64,000 nt of DNA from Affinundibacterium flavidum. GTDB lineage: Bacteria; Pseudomonadota; Gammaproteobacteria; Burkholderiales; Burkholderiaceae_D. Below are positions 1 to 8,547 of this stretch, in pieces. A program made the translations under genes and the position numbers. The notes below the pieces were generated by a model, which did not search any database, was not told the DNA's origin, and saw only the letters and a program-made list of their open reading frames with translations. The first letter of the stretch is position 1, and each line of letters begins with the position of its first letter. The DNA lies in assembly GCF_014284175.1 (NCBI RefSeq), contig NZ_JACOGA010000022.1, forward strand, positions 1 through 64,000. Direction: 5' to 3'.

Positions 1-19
1 CCCCTTCAAGGGGCGGGTT

Positions 20-119
20 AGGGTGGGGATGGGTTTGATTTGAGCAAGAAATGTCGTCAATTATCCGACTAAAACCCATCCCCATCCCGACCTTCCCCAT
101 ACAATTGATAGGGGGAAGG
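20..119. repeat. G-rich inverted repeat and nested hairpin at the left edge
   Basis: TGGGGATGGGTTT at 24-36 is matched perfectly by its complement at 72-84 (13 bp arms, 35-nt loop). A second short hairpin follows, CCTTCCCC at 91-98 against GGGGAAGG at 112-119. This non-coding stretch lies downstream of the last permease gene. It looks like a dispersed intergenic palindrome, but whether it recurs in the genome cannot be seen from this window. Confidence 0.5.
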
Positions 120-210
120 AGAAAACCTACTCTGCCTGCAGCTTCGCACTATATCTTGATTTTGGTTTGCGCCTTTGGGGTGAAACCCGCGCTGCTCAGA
201 CGCTTGATGG

Positions 211-241
211 ACAAGCGGCGTGGGATGCACCCCCCCTACAA
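211..241. repeat. REP-like palindromic element, copy 1
   Basis: A GGCGTGGGATGCACCCCCCCT-like imperfect palindrome lies just past the stop codon of the permease that ends at 256. Related sequences follow the other two permease genes, at about 2690-2722 and 5168-5195. This copy is the most diverged of the three. Confidence 0.4.
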
Positions 242-255
242 AGCAAACTTTAAAC

Positions 256-2634
256 TCAGTCCCTAAGCGCCACCACCGGTGAAATCCGCATCGCCAACAA
301 GGCATGACGCAAACTCGATGCCAGAGCAATCAAGAGCGCGACACTCAACGCAAATAGCAGTGTCCAGCCACCAATCGGAGCACGTTCGACAAAGCTGGCA
401 AGGTAATATGAAATCGCCAGCGCTCCCAATGGCAAACCAATCAACGCACTTGCCAACATAATGAAACCAAACTCTTTACCGAGTAGTAGCGCAATCGACT
501 TCGTCTTAGCCCCGTAAATCTTACGTATCGCAATTTCCTGAAACCGTCTTTGTACGCTATAAGCAGACAACACATAAATACCAAAAGCAGCAATCGCCAA
601 GGACAAGATCGCCGCAATAATCAGGAGTTTGCTCATACGTAAATCTTCTTCGTAGTTTTGTGCGATGAGGCTGGTACTAGTTTTGATATCAACAACTTGA
701 CTAGGGAAGTACTGTCGCCATAAATTTGTGATTTGCATCGTCGCTTCGGACAAATTGCCGTCGGTCCGAATGGTAAAAGTGTGCGGCCAAAACGCGGGAA
801 TAAAAATACGTGGAACCTCAGGGTTATGTGCACTTCGGTAGCGCACGTTGGGGACGACACCGATGATTTGCACGGATCTTGGCTTATCCCTATTGTCCAC
901 AACAAATTGTCCTATTGCTGATTGTGGAGTAGAAAAACCCAAAGCACTTACTGCAGCGAGATTCAACACTATCTTGTCCGCATACTTGGGTGCATCAAGT
1001 GTAGGATCAAAAACCCGTCCTGCTAGTGATTTTATGCCATGCACAGAAAAAAAATTAAGTGAAATACCTTCCAGATTTGGCATTACGTACTGACCATTTG
1101 ATGCACGTAGCGGGACAAAATCGACGCCAGTCACATCTTTTCCTACAGACCAAAACGAAACTGCAACATCCTCAACCCGAGGAAGTCGTAAGAGCGCATC
1201 ACGAAATGCATTTGCCTCTGAATCTTCTATCGATTGTGCTAACGTCAGCACCAATAAATGATTCGGTTCAAACCCCAAATTCGTTTTCGTCGAATAGTAA
1301 GTTTGCCATGCAATCGCGAGAGATATCGCACCAAAGCTCATAGCACAAGCAAATTGGAGTATCGTCAAAACACGACGCAATCGTGCACCATTTAATGTTT
1401 CGCTATTTCCACGACCAACCATGGCCTGATGCGCATTGACACATAAGGCTAGCCAAGTCGGATAGATACTCATCACGAAACCAATCAGCACACTAAAGAG
1501 TAAGCTAACCACGATATTTGAAAAGGAGAACAAATCGTCTAGCTGACGATTCATCAGATCAGAAAATAGAGGCAAAATCAACCATGCTAACAATAAGCCG
1601 AGGCTGGTGGCGGCAAAACTCAAGCACAAAGATTCCGTCACAAATTGCGCAACAATACGCGCTCGACTGGCACCTAAAATTTTGTAGATGCCGACTTCTT
1701 TTTGCCTACGCAAAGTGCGCGCCACACTCAAATTGATAAAACTAGTTGCGGCCAAAAATACAAGTAAAAAAGCAGCTCCGATTAATGCAAACACTGTTCG
1801 TTCATCGCCACGAACGAGATTTTTTCGTCCCACCAGATCGCGATCAAAATACGCGTCTGCGAGACTTGTCAAACGAATCTCTATAGCTCTTTTTCGAGCT
1901 ACGTTTTCCACTGTAGTGGCAACATGTTTTAGAAGCGCCTTCGAAAATGGTGATTTATCAGCCACATCTTGTAATCGATCCTCTACCATTTTCACATCCA
2001 CATTCGTCGGCAATTGAATATAGGCACGACTATAGTCCTCCCTTGCGCCTCCCTTGAGTACCGCAAATGTCACCGTGGAATTATTGGGTAAATCTTTGAT
2101 CAATGCACCGACATAATATGGTTTTCCCTCTATATCTACCCGATTTCCTAAGGGCGATTTAGAGCCGAAAAGTCTTGAAGCAATTTCTGCCGTCAAAGCA
2201 ACGGCGTCAGGTCGTGCGAGCGTAGCCAATAAGTCGCCTTGCAATGCTTTTACAGCAAACATATTCGGAAAATTGCTATCCGCTGTAGCCACTAAAATTT
2301 TACTGGTAGAACCAGAGGCCGTAGAGACGCTCAAAGTGTCAATATCAACAAATGTAAGAGTATGTGGTATCCCGCTTTGTCCGAGTGATTGCTTGAGCGG
2401 CCAAACATTAAAATCAATCCAAGCTGGATACGCAATCACGTTCAATCTATGCTTGACCAAAAAAATCCGCTTAGCATCTGGCACATGTCCATCATATTCA
2501 AACGAATATTTGGCATAACCCAACAACAAAAAGCACACACCAAAACTCACGCTCAAGCCCAAAAATACGATGAGTGAATGAGCCGGCTGTTTTAACAAAA
2601 TTCGCCAGGCGATTTTTAAGTCTCTGATTTTCAT
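256..2634 (-). CDS. MacB/FtsX-type ABC transporter permease (permease A)
   Basis: This is a 792-residue inner-membrane permease of the MacB_PCD-FtsX superfamily, built as two repeats of periplasmic domain plus FtsX domain. Hydrophobic segments are visible near residues 20-40, 283-307, 330-400, 432-455, 672-695, 722-748 and 760-785. The stretch LRRQKEVGIYKILGASRARI is the typical cytoplasmic coupling region after the second helix. It is the last gene of a five-gene minus-strand operon (HlyD adaptor, ATPase, permeases C, B, A). It is a close paralogue of permease B: the first 35 and last 140 residues are almost identical, while the periplasmic parts differ much more. Such transporters usually move lipids, peptides or antibiotics across the envelope by mechanotransmission. 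The substrate cannot be read from the sequence. Confidence 0.9.
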   Translation of the reverse strand: MKIRDLKIAWRILLKQPAHSLIVFLGLSVSFGVCFLLLGYAKYSFEYDGHVPDAKRIFLVKHRLNVIAYPAWIDFNVWPLKQSLGQSGIPHTLTFVDIDTLSVSTASGSTSKILVATADSNFPNMFAVKALQGDLLATLARPDAVALTAEIASRLFGSKSPLGNRVDIEGKPYYVGALIKDLPNNSTVTFAVLKGGAREDYSRAYIQLPTNVDVKMVEDRLQDVADKSPFSKALLKHVATTVENVARKRAIEIRLTSLADAYFDRDLVGRKNLVRGDERTVFALIGAAFLLVFLAATSFINLSVARTLRRQKEVGIYKILGASRARIVAQFVTESLCLSFAATSLGLLLAWLILPLFSDLMNRQLDDLFSFSNIVVSLLFSVLIGFVMSIYPTWLALCVNAHQAMVGRGNSETLNGARLRRVLTILQFACAMSFGAISLAIAWQTYYSTKTNLGFEPNHLLVLTLAQSIEDSEANAFRDALLRLPRVEDVAVSFWSVGKDVTGVDFVPLRASNGQYVMPNLEGISLNFFSVHGIKSLAGRVFDPTLDAPKYADKIVLNLAAVSALGFSTPQSAIGQFVVDNRDKPRSVQIIGVVPNVRYRSAHNPEVPRIFIPAFWPHTFTIRTDGNLSEATMQITNLWRQYFPSQVVDIKTSTSLIAQNYEEDLRMSKLLIIAAILSLAIAAFGIYVLSAYSVQRRFQEIAIRKIYGAKTKSIALLLGKEFGFIMLASALIGLPLGALAISYYLASFVERAPIGGWTLLFALSVALLIALASSLRHALLAMRISPVVALRD

Positions 2635-2689
2635 TTCTATTCAATCTCAAGGTTTGGGCATAATTCGCATTGCTTAGGAGCTCGGCAGC

Positions 2690-2722
2690 TTGGCGGCGCG
2701 GGTTGCACCCGTCCTACCAGAT
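2690..2722. repeat. REP-like palindromic element, copy 2
   Basis: The core GCGGGTTGCACCCGT is a near-perfect palindrome in the 100-bp gap between permeases A and B, directly after the stop codon of B. It matches copy 3 at 5168-5195 closely. Confidence 0.5.
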
Positions 2723-2733
2723 CAAACTAGCAC

Positions 2734-5109
2734 TTAATCTCTGAGCGCCACCACAGGCGAAATCCTCATCGCTAATAAGGCATGACGCAAACTCGATGCC
2801 AAAGCAATCAAGAGCGCGACGCTTAAAGCGAATAGCAAAGTCCAGCCGCCAATGGGCGCTTGTTCAACAAAGCTCGCGAGGTAATGTGAAATCGCCAGCG
2901 CTCCCAGTGGCAGGCCTATCAAAGCACTTCCCAACATAATGAAACCGAATTCTTTGCCAAGTAGTAGCGCAATCGACTTCGTCTTCGCTCCGTAAATTTT
3001 GCGTATCGCGATTTCTTGCACGCGTCTTTGTACGCTGTACGCAGACAGCACATAAATACCAAAAGCAGCAATCGCTAAGGACAAGATCGCAGCAATGATC
3101 AAGAGTTTGCTCATACGTAAATCTTCTTCGTAGTTTTGGGCGATGAGGCTGGTGCTGGTTTTGATGTCAAAAGTCTCATTAGGGAAATGCTGCCGCCATA
3201 GGTTTGCGATATTGACCATCGCCTCAGGCAAATGTCCATCAGTCTGAATGGCTAGGGTATACGGCCACAATGAAGGAATAAAGCTGCGCGGCACCTCGCT
3301 ATCATGCGCACTTCGATATCGTAGATCGGACACAACACCAACAATTTGTAATGGCTCTGGGTCATCATTCATATCGACTACAAACTGCCCAATCGCGGCT
3401 TGTGATGAAGCAAATTCAAACGCCTTAATTGCGGCAAGATTGAAAATAATTTTCTTCGATTTTTCTGGGGTATCCAGTTTTGGATCAAACCCTCGTCCGG
3501 CCAGGACTCTCACGCCATGCACGGAGAAAAAATTAGGTGAAACCCCTTCATACGTTGGCAGAACATAGTTACCTTTGGGCCCGCGAAAAGCCCCAAAACT
3601 ACCCACATCATCTCGTCCAACGGGGCGAAGCGAAACCGCTACATCCCTAACCTGAGGAAGTCGTAAAAGCGCATCGCGAAAGCTACTGCTCTCAGGCTCG
3701 CGGATCGACTTCCTCAGCTTCAAAACCAATAGATTGTCAGGCTCAAATCCCAAGTTCGTTTTGGTTGAATAGTCGGTCTGCCATGCAATCGCCAGCGACA
3801 CCGCTCCAAAGGCCATGGCAGTGGCGAACTGAAGTATGGTCAAACTTCGACGTAGCCGCGCGCCTCCAACACTTTCACTATTGCCGCGCCCCGCCAGCGC
3901 TTGTTGTGCATTCACTCCCAACGCGAGCCAGGTGGGGTAAATACTCATCAGAAGTCCGACTAGTAAGCTGAAAACTAAACTCAACCCCAAATTAGATAGA
4001 CAAAATAAGTCTCCTAATTGACGATTCATCAGCTCAGAAAATAGCGGTAAGATCAGCCATGCCAAGAACAAACCCAAACTGGTCGCTACGAGGCTCAAAG
4101 TCAGAGACTCAGTCACAAATTGCGCGATGACACGAGCTCGACTCACTCCCAACATTTTATAGACGCCAATCTCTCTTTGTCTGCGCAAAGTGCGTGCCAC
4201 ACTCAAATTAATAAAACTGGTTGTCGCCAAAAATACGATCAACAACGAAACTGCACTGAAAGCAAGCACGATACGTCGATCACCTCGAACCACATATTTC
4301 AATACACCCAAGTCTTGATCAAAGTAAGCGTCGGCGAGACTGGTCAAACGAATTTCTACGGCACGTTTGTTTCCTAAACTTTGAGCGTATGTTGGAAATA
4401 TCCTTTTTACGACATTCTCAAAAAAAGGAGATTTATCTGCTCTTTCCTGAATGTATTTCTCCACTATCCGTATGTCGATATTGCTTGGCACCTGAACATA
4501 GGCACGGCCCAATCCCGCGTCCGATCCTTTGAGCGCATCAAATCCAACTGTAGAATTACTCGGCACATCTTGTATGACGGCGCCGACGTAATAAGTTTTC
4601 CCATCCATTTGCAGGCGACTACCAATAGCATTCTTGGTACCAAACAATGTGGCAGCTGTTTTGACACTAATCGCCATCGCGTCGGGCTTCGTGAGTGTCA
4701 ATTTCAAATCGCCTTGCAATGCTTTGACTGCAAACATATCGGGAAAATTCGCATCAACACTGGCGATCAAAACCTCGTGCTTTATGTCTGCACCGGTTGT
4801 GACATTTCGAGATTTCAGATCTATAAATGTGAGCTGATGGGGAATTCCACTTTGCCCTAACGATTCTTTGAGTGGCACAACACTAAAATCCACCCAAGCT
4901 GGATTACCAATCACATTCAACTTATGTTTCACCAAAAAAATCCGTTTGGCATCAGGCACATGCGTGTCATATTCAAACGAATATTTGGCATAGCCCAACA
5001 ACAAAAAGCACACACAAAAACTCACGCTCAATCCCAAAAAAACGATGAGTGAATGAGCAGGCTGTTTTAACAAAATTCGCCAGGCGATTTTTAAGTCTCT
5101 GATTTTCAT
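2734..5109 (-). CDS. MacB/FtsX-type ABC transporter permease (permease B)
   Basis: This is a permease of about 791 residues with the same MacB_PCD-FtsX duplicated layout as permease A. I chose the ATG at 5109 over the in-frame ATG at 5121. The 5109 codon aligns with the start of permease A (MKIRDLKIAW), and the upstream ATG arises from the leader sequence that the two genes share. The conserved coupling segment reads LRRQREIGVYKMLGVSRARV. The C-terminal 140 residues nearly match permease A, whereas the periplasmic domain (about residues 50-270) has diverged, suggesting recent duplication or gene conversion. It probably pairs with permease A or C, or forms a homodimer, on the shared ATPase encoded at 7834-8514. 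Confidence 0.88.
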   Translation of the reverse strand: MKIRDLKIAWRILLKQPAHSLIVFLGLSVSFCVCFLLLGYAKYSFEYDTHVPDAKRIFLVKHKLNVIGNPAWVDFSVVPLKESLGQSGIPHQLTFIDLKSRNVTTGADIKHEVLIASVDANFPDMFAVKALQGDLKLTLTKPDAMAISVKTAATLFGTKNAIGSRLQMDGKTYYVGAVIQDVPSNSTVGFDALKGSDAGLGRAYVQVPSNIDIRIVEKYIQERADKSPFFENVVKRIFPTYAQSLGNKRAVEIRLTSLADAYFDQDLGVLKYVVRGDRRIVLAFSAVSLLIVFLATTSFINLSVARTLRRQREIGVYKMLGVSRARVIAQFVTESLTLSLVATSLGLFLAWLILPLFSELMNRQLGDLFCLSNLGLSLVFSLLVGLLMSIYPTWLALGVNAQQALAGRGNSESVGGARLRRSLTILQFATAMAFGAVSLAIAWQTDYSTKTNLGFEPDNLLVLKLRKSIREPESSSFRDALLRLPQVRDVAVSLRPVGRDDVGSFGAFRGPKGNYVLPTYEGVSPNFFSVHGVRVLAGRGFDPKLDTPEKSKKIIFNLAAIKAFEFASSQAAIGQFVVDMNDDPEPLQIVGVVSDLRYRSAHDSEVPRSFIPSLWPYTLAIQTDGHLPEAMVNIANLWRQHFPNETFDIKTSTSLIAQNYEEDLRMSKLLIIAAILSLAIAAFGIYVLSAYSVQRRVQEIAIRKIYGAKTKSIALLLGKEFGFIMLGSALIGLPLGALAISHYLASFVEQAPIGGWTLLFALSVALLIALASSLRHALLAMRISPVVALRD

Positions 5110-5167
5110 TTTTATTTTCATCTCAAAGCGTGAGTAAAATTAGCTTTGCTCAGGTGCACGATTGTTT

Positions 5168-5195
5168 GGCAGCGCGGGTCGCACCCGCTCTACAA
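5168..5195. repeat. REP-like palindromic element, copy 3
   Basis: GCGGGTCGCACCCGC is an almost perfect palindrome directly after the stop codon of permease C. It is the cleanest of the three related copies in this operon. Confidence 0.5.
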
Positions 5196-5207
5196 CGCTA
5201 ACCAGCC

Positions 5208-7595
5208 TCACCCTCGCAGTATCTGCAACGGTGACATCGATACGGCTCTCAAGGTGTTACCCAAAGTCGCCAACACCGCAACCAAGATACCTATCACACT
5301 CGACGCCACCAAAGTCCATACGCCGATAGGCGCATGCACAACATAATCGGCTAAATAGACTTGTATATAGCGATAAGCTAACGGCAGCGCGATGAGGCAT
5401 GCCAGTCCCATCAATATCGCAAACTCTCGTCCTACGAAACGTAGGATATGTCCGTTGTTCGCGCCATAGAGTTTGCGCAACACGATTTCCTTACTGCGTC
5501 TTTGTACGCTGTAGGCGGCTAATACGTAGATACCAAATGCGGCGATTGCTAGGCTCAGTATGCTGGCCAGCGTTAGTAGCCATGCCATGTTCTTTTCTGC
5601 GCGATTTTCTTCTTCAATTTCTGCGTTGACTGTTTGCATGCGCAATAAACCGTCCGGAAAGTGTCGCGTCCAGAGCTGCTCGATGGCGGCTTGCACTTTG
5701 CTGACGTCGCCGAGCGTGCGCACAATGAATTTGCTACCTGCTTGATTAAGAAAGTAAATCACTGCTTCGTCATTTTTTTTGGGATCTGTATTTCTAAAAT
5801 TAGACACGACACCAATGATTTGAAGCTCTTGCTCTCCACGTTGCACAAATTGCCCTATCGCATCCTCATTGCTGGTGAACCCTAATTTTTTGACTCCGTT
5901 TTCGTTCAAAACCACGTCATGCCTGGCATCACGGTTATCGAGGTTAGCGTCGAAACCACGTCCTGCTTTGGGCAAAATACCTAGGGCGGAGAAAAATTCG
6001 GTTGTCACTTTTTGGTATTTCATATGAATGGAAGGGAAGCCTTTGCGGTCTATCGCATCGGCATTTTCCAGAGAGCGAGCTTGCGTCGTAGAGACACCAA
6101 CTAGAGCGATATTCGGTACTTGTTTCAATTCGGCATGGAATGCATTGAATTGTTCTCGCGTAGTGCCAGCAGGAAGACTTAGACTGATCAAGGGCTTAGG
6201 GTCAAATCCTATACTCTGGGTAGAAAGAAAATAGCTCTGCCATGAGACCGCCAATGCACTGGCAGAAAACGCTAAAGCGGCGCTCATTTGCAGCACGGTC
6301 AGTACCCGCAGTACTTTTTGTCCACTGATGCTTTCTTGATCGCCCCTTCCTCCTAAGGCGACACTCGGCATCACTTTATAGGCTGAGTAGGCAGGCACTA
6401 AGCCAGCAATAAGCCCCAGTATCAGTGCAAGTAAAAGGCTGACACCCACACTCGCCAAGGAAAAGGATGCTGCGAGATCGATTCCCAAAAATTCAGAGAA
6501 TAGCGGGAGCACTAGCCACGCTAAACCCAGCCCTATAACTGCTGCGACGAGAGTGACCAAAGCAGACTCACATAGAAATTGCATCGTTACCCGTATAGCA
6601 CTCGCACCCAATATTTTTTGCAAAGCGATTTCACGCTGACGGCGTATGGCACGTACTTGCGCTAAATTGACATAGTTGCTTGCGGCCAGCGCAAGTATGA
6701 GTAGCGCCACGATCGCTAGCCCACTGAGTATCCGACTGTCTTGTGTCATTCCAGCCGCTAAATCAGGGTCGAGATTTTGCTCGCGCAGTGGCAACATTTG
6801 GTGAGTGATTATTTTTTTCTTACCGCTCTGCTGCATCATGGGTTGAAGAAACTCTCGGAAGAGTTTCGATTTTTCTAACTCGCTATCAACTCTGGCGATG
6901 ATTTGTTCTGGCGCGACTAGCCCCATCGTTTTGACATAGACGTTGAAGCCGACCGCGCCCCAATTTTCCAAACGATTCTGACGCCTATCCTCATCCAACA
7001 ATCTTGTTTGCATACCAGTAAGCGCCTGATATTCAATTGAGCTGGTGACTCTTGGCGTAGGTAAGATGGCTTGCACGGAATAAGCCTTCCCCATCACCAA
7101 CACCGTTTTTCCCAAAGCATCTTGATGTCCAAATAGTTTTTGCGCCGTCTGTTCGGTCAACGCCAAGGCATCAGGACGAACCAAGGCAGCATTTAAATCG
7201 CCTTTAACGCCAGTGATAGAAAAAACCTTAGCGAATTCTCCAGCGACTAGGGCGACACTGATTTGATGTACGGTTTCGCCCGCTCTCATGTCCACCGTTT
7301 CATGCCCGATTGCGGTACTTATAACAGGCAATCCACTATCCGCAATGGCGCGATGAGACTGATAACTGCTTGACCCACGCCAACCGTAAAATCCTTCGCT
7401 GTCCCAATGTTCTTTGAGTAAAAATATTTTCTCATGGTCGGGAACATGGGCGTCAAAACTCATTTGATGCCTGACTAATCCCAGTAAAAGAAAACAAGCG
7501 GCGATACCTAGGGATAATCCGAAAATCACAATCGCAGAATAACTAGGTTCTTTAAGAAGTAAACGCCAGCCAATTTTAAGGTCTTTAATATTCAT
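5208..7595 (-). CDS. MacB/FtsX-type ABC transporter permease (permease C)
   Basis: This 795-residue permease of the MacB_PCD-FtsX type is the first permease gene of the operon. It aligns end to end with permeases A and B but is clearly the outgroup. It begins MNIKDLKIGWRLLLKEPSYS, and the coupling segment is IRRQREIALQKILGASAIRV. Transmembrane stretches lie near residues 20-40, 285-310, 335-410, 430-455 and 675-790. A 238-bp gap with hairpins separates it from the ATPase gene. With two diverged permease types and one ATPase, the complex could be a heterodimer like LolCE, or alternative homodimers. The sequence does not decide between these. Confidence 0.88.
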   Translation of the reverse strand: MNIKDLKIGWRLLLKEPSYSAIVIFGLSLGIAACFLLLGLVRHQMSFDAHVPDHEKIFLLKEHWDSEGFYGWRGSSSYQSHRAIADSGLPVISTAIGHETVDMRAGETVHQISVALVAGEFAKVFSITGVKGDLNAALVRPDALALTEQTAQKLFGHQDALGKTVLVMGKAYSVQAILPTPRVTSSIEYQALTGMQTRLLDEDRRQNRLENWGAVGFNVYVKTMGLVAPEQIIARVDSELEKSKLFREFLQPMMQQSGKKKIITHQMLPLREQNLDPDLAAGMTQDSRILSGLAIVALLILALAASNYVNLAQVRAIRRQREIALQKILGASAIRVTMQFLCESALVTLVAAVIGLGLAWLVLPLFSEFLGIDLAASFSLASVGVSLLLALILGLIAGLVPAYSAYKVMPSVALGGRGDQESISGQKVLRVLTVLQMSAALAFSASALAVSWQSYFLSTQSIGFDPKPLISLSLPAGTTREQFNAFHAELKQVPNIALVGVSTTQARSLENADAIDRKGFPSIHMKYQKVTTEFFSALGILPKAGRGFDANLDNRDARHDVVLNENGVKKLGFTSNEDAIGQFVQRGEQELQIIGVVSNFRNTDPKKNDEAVIYFLNQAGSKFIVRTLGDVSKVQAAIEQLWTRHFPDGLLRMQTVNAEIEEENRAEKNMAWLLTLASILSLAIAAFGIYVLAAYSVQRRSKEIVLRKLYGANNGHILRFVGREFAILMGLACLIALPLAYRYIQVYLADYVVHAPIGVWTLVASSVIGILVAVLATLGNTLRAVSMSPLQILRG

Positions 7596-7666
7596 GTCTG
7601 TTTAAGCTTTCGACCATTGGTAATAATTCATACTCGTGATCAGGTTTGTGGTCATGTCCGTGATCA

Positions 7667-7757
7667 AGTGCGTGATCACGTAATAGAGAAATAGAGAAAT
7701 AGAGAAATCATTTTTCGCATAAAAAACATTCGGCGATTGTTTTCACGATCACGCACT
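7667..7757. repeat. Long-loop hairpin with 8-bp tandem repeat
   Basis: AGTGCGTGATC at 7667-7677 is perfectly complementary to GATCACGCACT at 7747-7757. Between the arms, ATAGAGAA is repeated three times in tandem (7683-7706). The structure sits in the intergenic gap between the ATPase and permease C. It might tune expression between the two, but no U-tract makes it a clear terminator. Confidence 0.45.
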
Positions 7758-7833
7758 GTTTCACTGTTTCACTATTTAACAGAGGCGAGCTTCACTAGCT
7801 TTCTATTTCGCTGAAGTTTTTTCCTATGATGAT

Positions 7834-8514
7834 TTACGCCGCCTGCAATGCATCGACCACAATGCGTCCATCAAGTAGATTGATGGTGCGTGAGGCTTGT
7901 GCAGCATGGGCGGGGGAATGAGTGACCATCACGACTGTGGTACCTTCTTCATTGATTTTTCTGAGTAAGCGCATCACTTCGTCGCCGTGCGCGGTATCGA
8001 GATTGCCGGTCGGTTCATCGGCCAGCAAAAGAGCAGGATTAGCGACTAAGGCACGGGCAATGGCAACACGTTGTTGTTGCCCGCCAGAGAGTTGAGATGG
8101 TCGATGTTTGGCTCGGTGTGTAATGCTCAATTTTTCAAGCATCGCTGCGACTTTTTCACGACGCTCTTTGCTGGGCATGCCGGTGTATTCCAATGCCAAC
8201 TCTACGTTTTCAAACACAGAGAGTTCTTCGATCAAATTAAAGCTTTGAAAAATAAATCCGATCCGCCCGCGCCGTAACTGATTCAACTTCGCTTCGCTGT
8301 AACCAGCGACGTTTTCACCTTCGAAAAAGTAGTCCCCTGAAGTGGGTACGTCGAGCAAACCGATCAGTCCCAGTAACGTCGATTTACCGCAGCCAGATGG
8401 GCCGGTGATCGCGAGATATTCACCCGCATTGATGTCCAGATGTATGTTATCCAAAGCAGTGGTTTGAATGTCACCGGTGAGGTGAATTTTGCTGACTTGT
8501 TTTAGATTGAGCAT
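7834..8514 (-). CDS. ABC transporter ATP-binding protein, LolD/MacB type
   Basis: This 226-residue ATPase powers the three FtsX permeases downstream. Walker A is GPSGCGKST (about residues 38-46), the Q-loop is FQSFN, the signature is LSGGQQQR, Walker B is LLLADEP followed by TGNLD, and the H-loop is VTHS. The TGNLD D-loop and short length are typical of the LolD/MacB/FtsE group rather than importers. A good Shine-Dalgarno (AGGAAA) precedes the ATG, and the gene starts 33 bp after the HlyD-like gene. It acts at the cytoplasmic face of the inner membrane. The substrate is unknown. Confidence 0.95.
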   Translation of the reverse strand: MLNLKQVSKIHLTGDIQTTALDNIHLDINAGEYLAITGPSGCGKSTLLGLIGLLDVPTSGDYFFEGENVAGYSEAKLNQLRRGRIGFIFQSFNLIEELSVFENVELALEYTGMPSKERREKVAAMLEKLSITHRAKHRPSQLSGGQQQRVAIARALVANPALLLADEPTGNLDTAHGDEVMRLLRKINEEGTTVVMVTHSPAHAAQASRTINLLDGRIVVDALQAA

Positions 8515-8547
8515 GGTGGTTTCCTAAATTATTAACGAATGTTTGTG

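Noticed and set aside
4381..4860. A 159-codon plus-strand frame inside permease B.
   Set aside because: It lies wholly inside a well-supported gene on the other strand, has no ribosome-binding site and has unnatural composition.
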